This document shows, one piece after another, positions 34,024 through 44,272 of a stretch of 64,000 nucleotides of DNA. The notes under the pieces are model-generated. The model searched no databases, was not told where the DNA came from, and was given only the letters and a program-made list of their open reading frames with translations. This DNA comes from Candidatus Aenigmatarchaeota archaeon (GTDB lineage: Archaea > Aenigmatarchaeota > Aenigmatarchaeia > CG10238-14), in contig JAFCCM010000012.1 of assembly GCA_017610225.1 (NCBI GenBank), forward strand, positions 17,768-81,767, written 5' to 3'. The translations under genes were made by a program, and so were the position numbers. Position 1 is the first letter of the stretch. Each line of letters starts with the position of its first letter.

Positions 34024-37000
34024 TTAATCCCTCGTCAACATTAATGATATAAAATATGAGTTTAATAAATCTCTTGCAGGTGATGTTTTTGGTTCACGAT
34101 ATTCGGCACCACCAGTTTTAATAATTTCTGCTAACATTTCTTCTTTTGTTATATAATCATCTGATAGTGGACCCATGAACTCTGCAAGCACGCTAGGACA
34201 GTTATAAGAAATGAATGAATAGGTATCAAGCTCTCCTAACCTCTGTCCTCCTTCACGCCTTTTACCAGCAGTAGGTTGTGCTGTTTTTCCTGTCATTGGT
34301 CCTGTTGAACGTCCGTATATTTTTGCATCGCCCATATGCTCCAACTTTGCTATATACATATAACCTACTGGAACAGCATGAGTAGTAGATGTATTATATT
34401 CAGGTAGTTTTAATTTATATGTTGATTTCAATCCAATAGATTTTAATGCATTTTCAATATCTTTATGACTTGGTGCTTTAAAAGGTGGAATAATAATTGG
34501 ATAGAATCCACTTTTCTTAATTTCAGCTATGAATTTAGTATATGCTGTTGCACTCAAACTTGATATATTCTTACCGAGTCTTTCTGTTGTTTCTTTATTT
34601 TTTGACTTATCTAAATGACCATATACTTTTTTAATTAAAGCAACAACTTGTGTTTTTGTTTTCAGAGTTGGAATGATTTTTCCAAGTTCTTTTGCTATTA
34701 GTCCACAATACATTTCATACAATTGCCCGATATTCATTCGACCTAATAACCCAAGAGGATTCAAAAGAATTTCAACACGGTCACCATTTGGCATTCTTGG
34801 CATCAATTCATCTTTTTCAATTATTGAAATGATACCCTTGTTTCCATAACGGTTGCAGAGTTTATCACTTACTTTAATATCTAACTCTTGTTCAATTTTA
34901 AATCGAATATAAACTCCCTTTATTGTTTCACCTTTATATGTAAATTTATCTTTTGGAAGTTTTGGATTTCGTTTGTTTGTCCTTGCAATGAGATCTTTTA
35001 ACATTGGAAATTTAGAATCACCAACATTAGAAAATATATCAATATCAACAATTCGACCACCCTGACTCTTTTTAATAAATTGACCTGAATGCATATCAGT
35101 AGTTTCATCTTCTTCAAAGCCAATAATATCTTCAACGTCTCCAAATGTCTTTCTTAATATTGGTTTTCCTTTTGCAATTGAATCGCCGACCTCTGCAATA
35201 TAAAGAAGTCTGTCATTTTCAGCAACTATAACTTCTTCTTCAATTCCATGAAGGGATGTTAGTTTTCCTTCTTTAGCAACACTCTCACTTATAACAGCAC
35301 CATCCTCAAAGTTATATCCTTTGTATGGCATTAAGGCAGCTAGTAATGGTCTACCTAATGCAATTGCACCATTAGACATACAAGCACCTTCTGCAATAAC
35401 TTGGTTTTCTTTGACTCTTTCATTCTTTTCAACAACAGGATTGAATACACTCAAGGTATTCTTTCCTGAACCAGAACGAAGATGTACAGGTGATATATCG
35501 ACCGTCTTAGACCCCTTAGAACCGCATTGAATCTTAATTGCATCCTTGGATATACTTAGTATCTTACCGTTGCATGGGGACCGCTTTACGAAGTTGTCAG
35601 ACAGAACGTCCGTAAGGATTGACTCGTATCCTGACTGTACAATAGGCGCTTGAGGATCCTTTAATGGAACCATCTGCTTTGCTTGATTTGCAAGCATTAT
35701 TATTCTAGCACCATCTACATTTTCAAGGAATGGCACCATTGATGTAGTCGTTGACAACATTCCTGATTTTTCGGTATTGGTTATATTTTTACTTGAGAAC
35801 ATGCCACGTGAAGATGAGATTAAAGCATCAATTGTTAGCTGTTGAGCAATACCAATATTATCACTTTCAGGAGTATCTAATGGATCAATATTTCCAAAAT
35901 AGCTTGGGTGAATATTACGAGCTATTGTTTGAATTGCTCTCTTATCAGGTATGCCGCCTACCTTTTGGCCAACAGGAGAAACTCGAGTCATAGTTGACAT
36001 CTCTTCAATTGGATTTGCGTATTCCATATCAACAACTAATTCTGTCATTAAGAAATCGCTTAATACTTTTGTTGATGGAATTTCAAATTGTGCTTGTTCA
36101 TTTCCTGATAATACTTGTTCTTTATACACTGTATATGCAGCAAGAATTTGTTTCTGTGTTAAATGAACCAATACTTCTGAATTTCTAATACGTTGATTTG
36201 ATAAATCATTACGTTCAATGACATATCCTTGTACAACTTTATCAGCCATATAGTTCATAATCAAATCAAGACTAGTTGGAAACTGTTGACTTTTCAATAC
36301 TTGCTTTGCAACAGGATCAACAATATTTTGTAAGTTTGAACTGATTAAGAATGTTGAGTTCATTCTTCCAGTTAGACTAATAATTAAATCTTCAAAGTAT
36401 TCTTTTGATGGAAATTCTTTTTCAATTGTATATTGTTCTGGTTTCCCATGTATAAAACCTACAACCATTTGCTCTTGAAGTTCAGTGTTTATATTTTTAA
36501 ATACACAATACTGCCCTTCTTTGATTTTAGCAAAATACTTTTCACCTGTTGGTTTTGTATCAACAATTTCATATTTTATTTTGTATTGGTTACATGTTTT
36601 TTCAAAACCAAAACTAAATGATAATAAGAAAAACAAAGGCATTTTATATGACATAAATGCTTCTAGATATTTAACACGTCTTAAACTTTTAACATAGATT
36701 CTAAATACAGAATATGAACTTTCGAATCGTGAATGTCCTGGTTTCGGAAACGTTATCGGATTCTGTACAATTTGATTAACAAGACATTTTTGTTTTCCAT
36801 TTAATCTAAAGACTCCTGTACTTGGATTAATACGTGGAAGTTCTAGTTTGATATTATGTACATTGCCAAATTGATCTTTCAATGTAACGGTTGCAATGTT
36901 AATATCTGATTTTAATATTTCTCCAGCTCGTCCTGGTTTATGAGAAATAGAAAATTTTTCAAACTTCAATGGAAGATCTTTTGATTCCAATACCTTAAAT

Positions 37001-38112
37001 GAACTAATCAAATCTTTTCTTAGATTTGTTTCAAAGTCTAACTGTCTTTTCTTAAATATATGTTTTGGAGCTTTTCCGTCAACCATCTTTACAGGATCGT
37101 ATGTTTTGATGGTTTCGTTTATTGCTAAACTTTCTGCTTTTGTAGGAGGAATTATATCCCCCGCTAATGTTGAACTGATTGCAGTTAAAGCTTTTGTTTT
37201 CCCTTTAGCTGGAATTTTCTTTGCAATAGCTGTAGCTCTGTTTATATCTCCACTAGTTCCATATAAAATAGAAGATGTTGCAATGGTTTTAATTTCATCT
37301 GCATTTGCATCACCAGAGACAATTTTTGTAACCTCATCAGGATCTTTTTGTAAGTATGTTTGGATTGCTCCTTTTATGCTAGCTACATTTTTTGAGTCAA
37401 TATTTTTATCGAGTACTTTCATTATAATTTTTGTAGCTTTATTTGTTTCTGTTTCTTGTTCTGTATCAGTCAGGACACCTTTTAAATTTCTTACATAATG
37501 AAGTACTCTTTGAAATGTAAATTCTCCATCCTTTACAAGAAGTCTATAATTTGATTTTCCATTAGTTACTGTATTCAATATCATATCATCAAATAGAAAA
37601 CTTCCATCTTTCATATCACGAACAATTGGAAATATCTTTCTATTGACAAATGTATTAACTTCTCTATTTAAATCTATAGAATATAAAAGAATTTTTTGAT
37701 AGTTGTCTGGGAACTGTGCAGTTGCTGTCTTTAAAATATTTTTTAATAGAAACCCAGCTCTTTGTCTGTAGTTGGTTGGTTTATGCATTACATCAATAGC
37801 ATTTGTGTATTGTGATAAATCAAGGATAACGTTTTTTCCTGGTGGGACTTTTTGGTTGGCTGCATATGGTATTAATTTTAAAGCACGATATGCTCTCACA
37901 AGATCAGGAGTCATTCTTGTTCTTGGAACTGTTGTCAATGGAACTGATACATTCTTAAAATCAATCTTCCTCAAATTCATTTTCGCATAATCTTCAATAA
38001 AATTTGAGTTCTCAGGAAAATATATTAAAAGAAACGGTTCTTTTATATCCTGTGGAAATCTAACTCCATCAACAATATGTGTATATTGTCTCCAATTTTT
38101 AAATTGAATCAT
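34024..38112 (-). CDS. Multisubunit RNA polymerase beta subunit, unsplit
   Basis: 1362 residues, full-length RpoB-like. Landmarks in order: NPSTGVFRLNGKQKCLVNQ, HPSYFGNIDPLDTPESDNIG near 730-750, MPYKGYNFEDGAVISES, RYGNKGIISIIEKDELMP near 1090 (the catalytic beta region), NPLGLLGRMNIGQLYE, and near 1280 RSTGPMTGKTAQPTAGKRR then GGQRLGELD. About 300 N-terminal residues are poorly conserved. Phages of the phiKZ/AR9 type usually split this subunit over two genes; here it is one. It transcribes phage genes with the beta' product of the gene three bases upstream. No alpha, omega or sigma gene is in the window. Confidence 0.97.
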   Translation of the reverse strand: MIQFKNWRQYTHIVDGVRFPQDIKEPFLLIYFPENSNFIEDYAKMNLRKIDFKNVSVPLTTVPRTRMTPDLVRAYRALKLIPYAANQKVPPGKNVILDLSQYTNAIDVMHKPTNYRQRAGFLLKNILKTATAQFPDNYQKILLYSIDLNREVNTFVNRKIFPIVRDMKDGSFLFDDMILNTVTNGKSNYRLLVKDGEFTFQRVLHYVRNLKGVLTDTEQETETNKATKIIMKVLDKNIDSKNVASIKGAIQTYLQKDPDEVTKIVSGDANADEIKTIATSSILYGTSGDINRATAIAKKIPAKGKTKALTAISSTLAGDIIPPTKAESLAINETIKTYDPVKMVDGKAPKHIFKKRQLDFETNLRKDLISSFKVLESKDLPLKFEKFSISHKPGRAGEILKSDINIATVTLKDQFGNVHNIKLELPRINPSTGVFRLNGKQKCLVNQIVQNPITFPKPGHSRFESSYSVFRIYVKSLRRVKYLEAFMSYKMPLFFLLSFSFGFEKTCNQYKIKYEIVDTKPTGEKYFAKIKEGQYCVFKNINTELQEQMVVGFIHGKPEQYTIEKEFPSKEYFEDLIISLTGRMNSTFLISSNLQNIVDPVAKQVLKSQQFPTSLDLIMNYMADKVVQGYVIERNDLSNQRIRNSEVLVHLTQKQILAAYTVYKEQVLSGNEQAQFEIPSTKVLSDFLMTELVVDMEYANPIEEMSTMTRVSPVGQKVGGIPDKRAIQTIARNIHPSYFGNIDPLDTPESDNIGIAQQLTIDALISSSRGMFSSKNITNTEKSGMLSTTTSMVPFLENVDGARIIMLANQAKQMVPLKDPQAPIVQSGYESILTDVLSDNFVKRSPCNGKILSISKDAIKIQCGSKGSKTVDISPVHLRSGSGKNTLSVFNPVVEKNERVKENQVIAEGACMSNGAIALGRPLLAALMPYKGYNFEDGAVISESVAKEGKLTSLHGIEEEVIVAENDRLLYIAEVGDSIAKGKPILRKTFGDVEDIIGFEEDETTDMHSGQFIKKSQGGRIVDIDIFSNVGDSKFPMLKDLIARTNKRNPKLPKDKFTYKGETIKGVYIRFKIEQELDIKVSDKLCNRYGNKGIISIIEKDELMPRMPNGDRVEILLNPLGLLGRMNIGQLYEMYCGLIAKELGKIIPTLKTKTQVVALIKKVYGHLDKSKNKETTERLGKNISSLSATAYTKFIAEIKKSGFYPIIIPPFKAPSHKDIENALKSIGLKSTYKLKLPEYNTSTTHAVPVGYMYIAKLEHMGDAKIYGRSTGPMTGKTAQPTAGKRREGGQRLGELDTYSFISYNCPSVLAEFMGPLSDDYITKEEMLAEIIKTGGAEYREPKTSPARDLLNSYFISLMLTRD

Positions 38113-38114
38113 TC

Positions 38115-41100
38115 TTATCTCCTACGTTTTTTAGTTTCAACCAATGTTCCTGTAAGGACTTTTTCAAGAATACTTGGGTCACCACCATCATCTGTAATGA
38201 GTCCAGTTTTTATAGCTTCGTTTACATTTTCGAATGCCAGTCCCTGGATAAAACTTGTTTTGAATACAATTTGTTTTATGTTAATCATTGTGGGATCCCA
38301 TTTCTGTCCAAGTCTTGCTGGAATGCTTTGATTCTTTTTATCTCTCAATGCTTGTGATAATAAGACTTCAAGGTGTACAGAATCCATATTTCTCAATGTT
38401 CCATAAACAGCAAACAGTTTTAAGAATAAATGATTTGCATCTTTATAGATTTCTCGACCACCTAATAAACGTCTTACATATTGAATTTGTGCTTTTGTAT
38501 CGTCAGTCTGTATTGGTATTTCTAATACAGTACTATTTGCTTCATATGATATCTTTGTAAATTCTTTTCCTACTTTTTCATCATTATATGTTTTTAGAAT
38601 GGCTGGATAATCTAATATAATATTAAAAATAGAATCATCATATTCAACCTTACATACTAATGCTTTAACAATAATTTCATTATCAATTTCATTATAAACT
38701 AAATCATCAGGTAAAGGATAATCTTCTTTATTTAAAGTCAGTACCATAGGACGTTTTGTAAATAATTCAGTATTATTCTGACCCAAATTTTTCATGATAT
38801 TTTCTTTTGTGGTTAATGGATCGTTTTGAATAATGTCATATCTGATATCTCTATCTTTAATCTTTACTGCTCCACCTGTATGGAATGATTTCATGATTGT
38901 TTGTGTACCTGCTTCTCCAACAAGCTGTGCTGCTAAAACTCCAACGTAAGGACTTTTGTGTCGTTTTAATAAATCACCATAACAAGTATGACATAATTTA
39001 GTAGACTCACATAATATAGGACTTCTTAAATTAACAACATCTCCAACTTTTGTTTTACCTGGATCAAATCTTTCAACAGAATTTCCATTTAGGATATATC
39101 TACCTGTGAATATTCCTTTCATTTCTTTTGTCATTCTGAAACTCAAATGACGTTTTGTTTTGCAATCTTTTAAACTCCTATCAATTTCAACAGTATTTAA
39201 AACATATGCAAGCTGGCGTGACATATAACCTGTATCAGCAGTATTTAAAACACGATCAATTATACCTTTTCTTGAACCAGATGCTGCTGTAAAATATTCT
39301 TTATTTGTTAGACCATCTGCAAACGAACCTTTAATTGCAGGAAGCACTTTTCCAGTTGGATCAGCAATCAATCCTTTTGCAACTAAAATTTGCATTGGTT
39401 GAGTCCATCCTTTTCCAGATCCAGATTGGACCAGATCATATAGTCCTGTACCCTTTAAATGTTCAACTAATAATTTTTCCATCTCTTCTAACAATACGGC
39501 AGCTTCTTCTGTTGTTGCACCATCTAACTTTTTCTTTAATTGTAGAATTGATGTTGGTAATTGAATATCATCTAATGTTATACTTGGTGAAGAAATTGTT
39601 GCAAATTTAAAACCTATTGTTTTCAATGCTGAGAATGTATTGATTGCTTGTTCACGCCCATACATTTCAAGAATTACAGGAATAAGACCATTTACAATTT
39701 TGCTATTAACTTCTTGATCAATAAAAGGATACGATAGTGGGAATGTACTATTGAATATTGCTTTTCCCATAGTTGTAGTTTTCCCACGATATTTAACAGG
39801 GATATATGGATCAGATGCATTTTGTAAATCTGTATTAGTAACAGAAATGGGTGGTGCTGTTCTTTTGACATTTTTTGTGATTGTATATAAACCAACACAC
39901 ATTTCTTTTGACAACTCAAATGTTACGGCAGTGGCAGAGTCTCCACTTTCTCCATTCATCATTTTACTTATAACTTCAGCTTGTGCTTCAGTTGTTATAG
40001 GATGATAAATTGCCATTGTGTCTCCATCAAAATCAGCATTGAATCCGCCTACTTGGAGAGTACATAATCGTACTGTATTTCCATCAACTAAAATTGGTTT
40101 GAATCCACGAACAGATTCAGGTCGAAGTGCAGGATCACGTTTTGCTAATACACTACGATTCATCATTGCTACTTCTGCCGCATCCCATATAATTTTATAT
40201 AACTCTGGTGGAAGAACATCTCCACTTCCTACAGCTTTAAATACAGATTTAATACTATCAATTGATAATTCTAATTCTGTATGCTTTGTTACAGCTGCTG
40301 CTAATTTTGCTTGATCTACTTGACCAGAATAAAACAACCGATGAATAATAAAAGGTTCAAACAAACTTATTGCTAACCTTAACGGGATACCAATCTCATT
40401 TACTTTTAAGTCTGGACCAGGCGTAATAACAGCGCGACCAGAAAAGTCTGTACGTTTGGCTAATAGACTTGAACGAATCAACCCATTCTTCTTTTGAATT
40501 AATTTACGAATGAATCCATCATGGGCAATTACTGCCTTTTGAAGTTCATAATTTAAAAGATCGAATAAAGGTCCTGATTTAGATGCACTCTTAATTTGAT
40601 ATGCTCGTCTAATTAAAGAAATGTAATGATCATTTATTGGATCGTATATCCACATTCCTTTCTCATCCTGATATGCATCACGTTGTTCGGGTGGAATGAC
40701 AGGAACTGTATCAATAAATAGATTGTTTTCTTTTATAGATTGTTTTATCTTTTTAATGAATTTATCTCTAGTTTCTGTCCCGCCTCTAAATTTTATCTTT
40801 GGTAGAATCTTAATAAACTCTGAAATGCCTGTTACTCCATCAGGGTCAGTAATCAATAATCCTTGTGAATTAACTTTATATGTTTCCTCAGTTGATAGGA
40901 ATTTTTCAATCTTTCTATCTAGCTGAAGTAATAACATATATGCTGATGGATGAATAACTAATGCATTTAGTTTAATATATGAAAATGTCTTTTTACGATC
41001 TGTAGACTCTTCTGGACCAAAAATAATTTCTGAAAACAACCCCTCAGGATGCCATTCGCCTGGCTTTGAGAAAAACTCTGTTGTAGTAACAGGAGTAAGT

Positions 41101-41138
41101 CCTTGTTTGAACTTTTTGATATCCAAAAATTGTATCAT
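38115..41138 (-). CDS. Multisubunit RNA polymerase beta' subunit, unsplit
   Basis: 1007 residues. LAKRTDFSGRAVITPGPDL, the metal-binding NADFDGD near 368 (three Asp), GSRKGIIDRVLNTADTGYMS (bridge-helix region), and VGEAGTQTIMKSFHTGGA near 745 (trigger loop) are all present. The N-terminal zinc ribbon of bacterial beta' is absent (GPEESTDRKK where cysteines would lie), while the second cysteine cluster (LCESTKLCHTC) is kept. It is shorter than bacterial RpoC (about 1400 residues) because insertions are missing. It is immediately upstream of beta. Confidence 0.97.
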   Translation of the reverse strand: MIQFLDIKKFKQGLTPVTTTEFFSKPGEWHPEGLFSEIIFGPEESTDRKKTFSYIKLNALVIHPSAYMLLLQLDRKIEKFLSTEETYKVNSQGLLITDPDGVTGISEFIKILPKIKFRGGTETRDKFIKKIKQSIKENNLFIDTVPVIPPEQRDAYQDEKGMWIYDPINDHYISLIRRAYQIKSASKSGPLFDLLNYELQKAVIAHDGFIRKLIQKKNGLIRSSLLAKRTDFSGRAVITPGPDLKVNEIGIPLRLAISLFEPFIIHRLFYSGQVDQAKLAAAVTKHTELELSIDSIKSVFKAVGSGDVLPPELYKIIWDAAEVAMMNRSVLAKRDPALRPESVRGFKPILVDGNTVRLCTLQVGGFNADFDGDTMAIYHPITTEAQAEVISKMMNGESGDSATAVTFELSKEMCVGLYTITKNVKRTAPPISVTNTDLQNASDPYIPVKYRGKTTTMGKAIFNSTFPLSYPFIDQEVNSKIVNGLIPVILEMYGREQAINTFSALKTIGFKFATISSPSITLDDIQLPTSILQLKKKLDGATTEEAAVLLEEMEKLLVEHLKGTGLYDLVQSGSGKGWTQPMQILVAKGLIADPTGKVLPAIKGSFADGLTNKEYFTAASGSRKGIIDRVLNTADTGYMSRQLAYVLNTVEIDRSLKDCKTKRHLSFRMTKEMKGIFTGRYILNGNSVERFDPGKTKVGDVVNLRSPILCESTKLCHTCYGDLLKRHKSPYVGVLAAQLVGEAGTQTIMKSFHTGGAVKIKDRDIRYDIIQNDPLTTKENIMKNLGQNNTELFTKRPMVLTLNKEDYPLPDDLVYNEIDNEIIVKALVCKVEYDDSIFNIILDYPAILKTYNDEKVGKEFTKISYEANSTVLEIPIQTDDTKAQIQYVRRLLGGREIYKDANHLFLKLFAVYGTLRNMDSVHLEVLLSQALRDKKNQSIPARLGQKWDPTMINIKQIVFKTSFIQGLAFENVNEAIKTGLITDDGGDPSILEKVLTGTLVETKKRRR

Positions 41139-41141
41139 TCT

Positions 41142-41603
41142 TTAGTCACCCATTGCTTTCGTTTTATTCATGTCCAAATGTTGTTTAATATTTTTGAACA
41201 TTCTTGTTACTTTAGCTTTCTTAGCTCCCATACTCATGGGTTTCGGTACAGTTTTTGATAAAATGCTATTTCTATGATTCAATTGATTCAATACTTTTTG
41301 AATATCATTTATATCGAACATATCGCTTTTCTCAGCCATAAGTTTCTGAACCATTTTAAGTGCAATTGCAATAACTTTCGGATCTTCAAAACCTGCTCTA
41401 TTACATAACGGTAGTAGATACGGTGAAGTATCACGACCAATAGGTAACAGTTTTAAGAAACATTTTGGCTTCTCGCCATACAAACGATCTCTTATATCTT
41501 TCTTCTGAAGATATGCTACAGAATCTTCTGGATTAATTAATTCATTCGCTTTTCTAATTAATTCAGATAAATGCTGAATATCTTGTTTTATATCATCTCT
41601 CAT
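41142..41603 (-). CDS. Hypothetical protein upstream of RNAP beta'
   Basis: 153 residues, mostly helical with a basic C-terminus (MGAKKAKVTRMFKNIKQHL). It ends three bases before the beta' gene start. Position suggests an RNAP-associated protein, but no known transcription-factor motif is visible. Confidence 0.78.
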   Translation of the reverse strand: MRDDIKQDIQHLSELIRKANELINPEDSVAYLQKKDIRDRLYGEKPKCFLKLLPIGRDTSPYLLPLCNRAGFEDPKVIAIALKMVQKLMAEKSDMFDINDIQKVLNQLNHRNSILSKTVPKPMSMGAKKAKVTRMFKNIKQHLDMNKTKAMGD

Positions 41604-41664
41604 CTAACAAATCCTCCATTGTGGGTGGATGTATCCTATTTGTTTTTTGTTCTGAATTTATAGA

Positions 41665-41701
41665 TACAAAAAAATAAAATGGGGGACTTACATCCCCCAA
41701 A
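41665..41701 (-). terminator. Intrinsic terminator upstream of the RNAP operon
   Basis: GGGGG/CCCCC hairpin at 41681-41698, followed on the minus strand by ATTTTATTTTTTT. Textbook form. It separates the 482-residue gene from the RNAP block. Confidence 0.88.
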
Positions 41702-41705
41702 TCAT

Positions 41706-43154
41706 TTAAAAATCAGCATTCATTAACTTTGTCATAACTGCAATTTCATCTTCCATCTTATTTGCGAAATATAATGTGAAGAATTGTATCATACTATGTT
41801 CAATCTTTGATAATGGAATACCACCAAGTTTCCTTCCTGAAAGTAAATCACGAAAGTCAACTCTAGATACTCTACCAACATAGTGACAAAGTAATGTATG
41901 TGGAAGAATCTTTACATTAAACCCATAGAAGTCTTGATGTTTATCTGCTGCAGCAATAAATTCATGAACAGACTTAATCTTATATGTAGTTGTTAACGAT
42001 GGACTTCTTGTTGGATAATAATTCAATAATGCAAATAAATCCTTATAATCAGTTGAAAATGCAAGTCTAAATAGATTTTGCATATAAACTGAAATGACAG
42101 CTGAATGTTCAGGTGATAATGTCTTAAAGTGATGATATGGTATTTGCGTCATCTTTGACAATATTGGGTATATCAATGTTTCAGATAATGGTGAAATAAA
42201 TTCGATTTCACTTGCTCTTTCATGAAAGGTTATAATATCTTTATCGCTTTCATCCGGTTTATTATCAACAGTCAATGTTACCTGTTTCTGAAGCAATTCA
42301 TATATCTTCTCATATGCAATGCCTTTCAACCGACCCAATGTATCATTGAAACTATATGTCTTTAAGTTATCTGTATTAATTCCCTGAATATCCTCAGTTG
42401 AAATACTATCATCATAAACAATTGACCCTTTATAAACTGATCGAAGAAACCATTTTACCGATTCATCAATTACCCCAACAAAATATGTAATCGGATTTTT
42501 GTCTTCTTCACACAGGATTAGAATATGATTCATGATAAAGTTAAATATTTCAACAACATGTATTCCGATATCTTTACCTTGAACATTTTTAATATATTCC
42601 CACATAAATCTATCTGTGAGATTGTATCTAAATGTTTTAGTTTTGATAACATCATAAATTTTTCTTACAACATCTGATTCAACAATTTCAGAAGCTAACT
42701 TATTGTAAACTTCACGATGCAAGGTTTGCCCTAACTTTAACTTTTCGTTATTCGATATAGCTGAATATATTTTTAAATAGCACGATAAACGAATAATTGT
42801 TTCAATTTCATCGGGCATAAATAGAATTGAATTTTTCTTAGCTTTAGTTATATCAACAAACTGTGAAAAATCAATTTGTCTATAGTCTAAATATTTATTA
42901 ACATATTCTTTAAGTTTTGGAATATTATCAATAATAGCTTTCGGTCTTAATTCTTCGTCCTCGCAATCAGTCAATAATTTCATAAACCAGTCACTGAACT
43001 CTTCTCCACATAATTCAGCAACGCCCTCTATAAATTTAGTTACAATAAAATATTTATTTGTAACAGAAGAAGATAAGAGCATGAGTTTTATTGGTTCATG
43101 TTTTTCATCAATTACTGTCCATTGTTTCGGACCACCCTGTTCGATTCGTAGCAA
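41706..43154 (-). CDS. Hypothetical protein with TTG start
   Basis: 482 residues, helical, no recognised motif. The start is TTG at 43154, seven bases after GGAGG (protein begins LRIEQGGPKQWTVIDEKHEP). Its leader carries promoter motif copy B and two structured hairpins, and it ends in a strong terminator, so it is a monocistronic unit just before RNAP. Dedicated control suggests a major product, perhaps structural. Confidence 0.82.
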   Translation of the reverse strand: MLRIEQGGPKQWTVIDEKHEPIKLMLLSSSVTNKYFIVTKFIEGVAELCGEEFSDWFMKLLTDCEDEELRPKAIIDNIPKLKEYVNKYLDYRQIDFSQFVDITKAKKNSILFMPDEIETIIRLSCYLKIYSAISNNEKLKLGQTLHREVYNKLASEIVESDVVRKIYDVIKTKTFRYNLTDRFMWEYIKNVQGKDIGIHVVEIFNFIMNHILILCEEDKNPITYFVGVIDESVKWFLRSVYKGSIVYDDSISTEDIQGINTDNLKTYSFNDTLGRLKGIAYEKIYELLQKQVTLTVDNKPDESDKDIITFHERASEIEFISPLSETLIYPILSKMTQIPYHHFKTLSPEHSAVISVYMQNLFRLAFSTDYKDLFALLNYYPTRSPSLTTTYKIKSVHEFIAAADKHQDFYGFNVKILPHTLLCHYVGRVSRVDFRDLLSGRKLGGIPLSKIEHSMIQFFTLYFANKMEDEIAVMTKLMNADF

Positions 43155-43180
43155 AAAATACCTCCTATGGCATGTAGTGA

Positions 43181-43218
43181 AATAACCCCGACATATAATT
43201 AAATATGCCGAGGTTATT
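43181..43218 (-). ncRNA. Leader hairpin 2 of the 482-residue gene
   Basis: A 16-bp stem that is complete only as minus-strand RNA, where two positions become G-U pairs; on the plus strand they would be C/A mismatches. It lies about 25 bases before the TTG start. Either a leader stabiliser or part of a small RNA. Confidence 0.55.
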
Positions 43219-43223
43219 CTAAT

Positions 43224-43268
43224 GGTCTTCCATTGTTGTCAGGGTTGGGGTGATTTCAACAGAAGACC
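43224..43268 (-). ncRNA. Leader hairpin 1 of the 482-residue gene
   Basis: Minus-strand RNA: outer stem GGTCTTC/GAAGACC, inner stem TGTTG/CAACA offset by a three-base bulge, and an 18-base C/A-rich loop (ATCACCCCAACCC). It lies directly after promoter motif copy B. Confidence 0.55.
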
Positions 43269-43294
43269 AAAATTATACAGCGAACAATTCCCAT

Positions 43295-43320
43295 CTATTC
43301 AATAATTAATATATATAGTT
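43295..43320 (-). promoter_or_regulatory. Recurrent phage promoter-like motif, copy B
   Basis: Minus strand CTATATATATTAAT, then TAT, then TGAATAG. Located 140 bases upstream of the TTG start of the 482-residue gene, ahead of its two leader hairpins. Confidence 0.68.
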
Positions 43321-43337
43321 GAGTATTGTATAATTGA

Positions 43338-44249
43338 TTATTTTTCAATGATATGTTTAAAGGGTTTCATAAAAAGTCTCTTTGATACAACAGTTGTCCC
43401 TGGTTGAGTAACAACATCCTGAGCACATCTATTTGCATGTCTTGCCGCATCCAATTCTTTTACTCCCATTGCAATACATACTGACATAACAGCAACAACT
43501 GTATCCCCTGCACCAGAAACATTATAAATTTCAACTGGTTCCGCAGGGATGCGCCAATAATAATCACCTCCAGATTTAATCAATGTCATTCCATCTTTTC
43601 CCTTTGTTACAAGAAAGAATTGAACATCAGTTAGTATATATGAAGAAGAAACTTGCATAGTATCCCATTCTTTTTCATTTGGGGTCATCATATAAACACC
43701 ATTATACATATAAGCATTAATGGGTTTTGGATCAACAATTATTTTTACATTTTTTGATTTTAAATAAACCATCAAGTCTTCTGTGATCATACCTTTTGCA
43801 TAATCCGAAATGACAATCATATCATAATCATTAATGTTTATACTTTCAAGTCTTTTGATAGCTGATTCAGCTTTAACAGGTCTAATTGTTTCCCGATCTA
43901 TTCTCAACATTTGAACTTGTCTTTGATCTGAAATGATTCTTTCTTTGGCTATTGTTTGATAAGAACCCATTAATATTAGATTGGTATTTACTCCAATGTG
44001 ATTAAGTTCATCCAAAACTTTTTTACCATCACGGTCACCTCCAATTGAAGCTAGGCAATCAACCGTTGCGCCTAGTTCTCTTATGTTTCTTGCAACATTA
44101 CCACACCCTCCAAGAGTATGATATTCCTCAGAAACATTAACAATAGGAACTGGTGCTTCAGGTGAAATTCTTGATACATCTCCAACAACATATTTGTCAA
44201 GCATGATATCGCCAACAACTAAAATTCTAACATCCTCTGGGGTTTTCAT
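43338..44249 (-). CDS. HldE/RfaE domain I-like heptose-phosphate kinase (PfkB family)
   Basis: 303 residues, ribokinase fold. RILVVGDIMLDKYVVGDVSR and SPEAPVPIVNVSEE are typical of the D-glycero-beta-D-manno-heptose 7-phosphate kinase domain; GGCGNVARN is the substrate motif, MTPNEKEW follows, and VSGAGDTVVAV is the catalytic GAGD motif. The adenylyltransferase domain of bacterial HldE is absent. It would act on precursors of the LPS inner core. A terminator precedes it and promoter motif B follows its stop, so it is probably its own unit. Confidence 0.9.
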   Translation of the reverse strand: MKTPEDVRILVVGDIMLDKYVVGDVSRISPEAPVPIVNVSEEYHTLGGCGNVARNIRELGATVDCLASIGGDRDGKKVLDELNHIGVNTNLILMGSYQTIAKERIISDQRQVQMLRIDRETIRPVKAESAIKRLESININDYDMIVISDYAKGMITEDLMVYLKSKNVKIIVDPKPINAYMYNGVYMMTPNEKEWDTMQVSSSYILTDVQFFLVTKGKDGMTLIKSGGDYYWRIPAEPVEIYNVSGAGDTVVAVMSVCIAMGVKELDAARHANRCAQDVVTQPGTTVVSKRLFMKPFKHIIEK

Positions 44250-44272
44250 ATATCTTAATGCTCCTTTATATT

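Noticed and set aside
36000..40400. Many plus-strand open frames across the RNAP genes
   Set aside because: They run antisense to strongly conserved RNAP motifs and have atypical composition; I support no plus-strand gene anywhere in the window.
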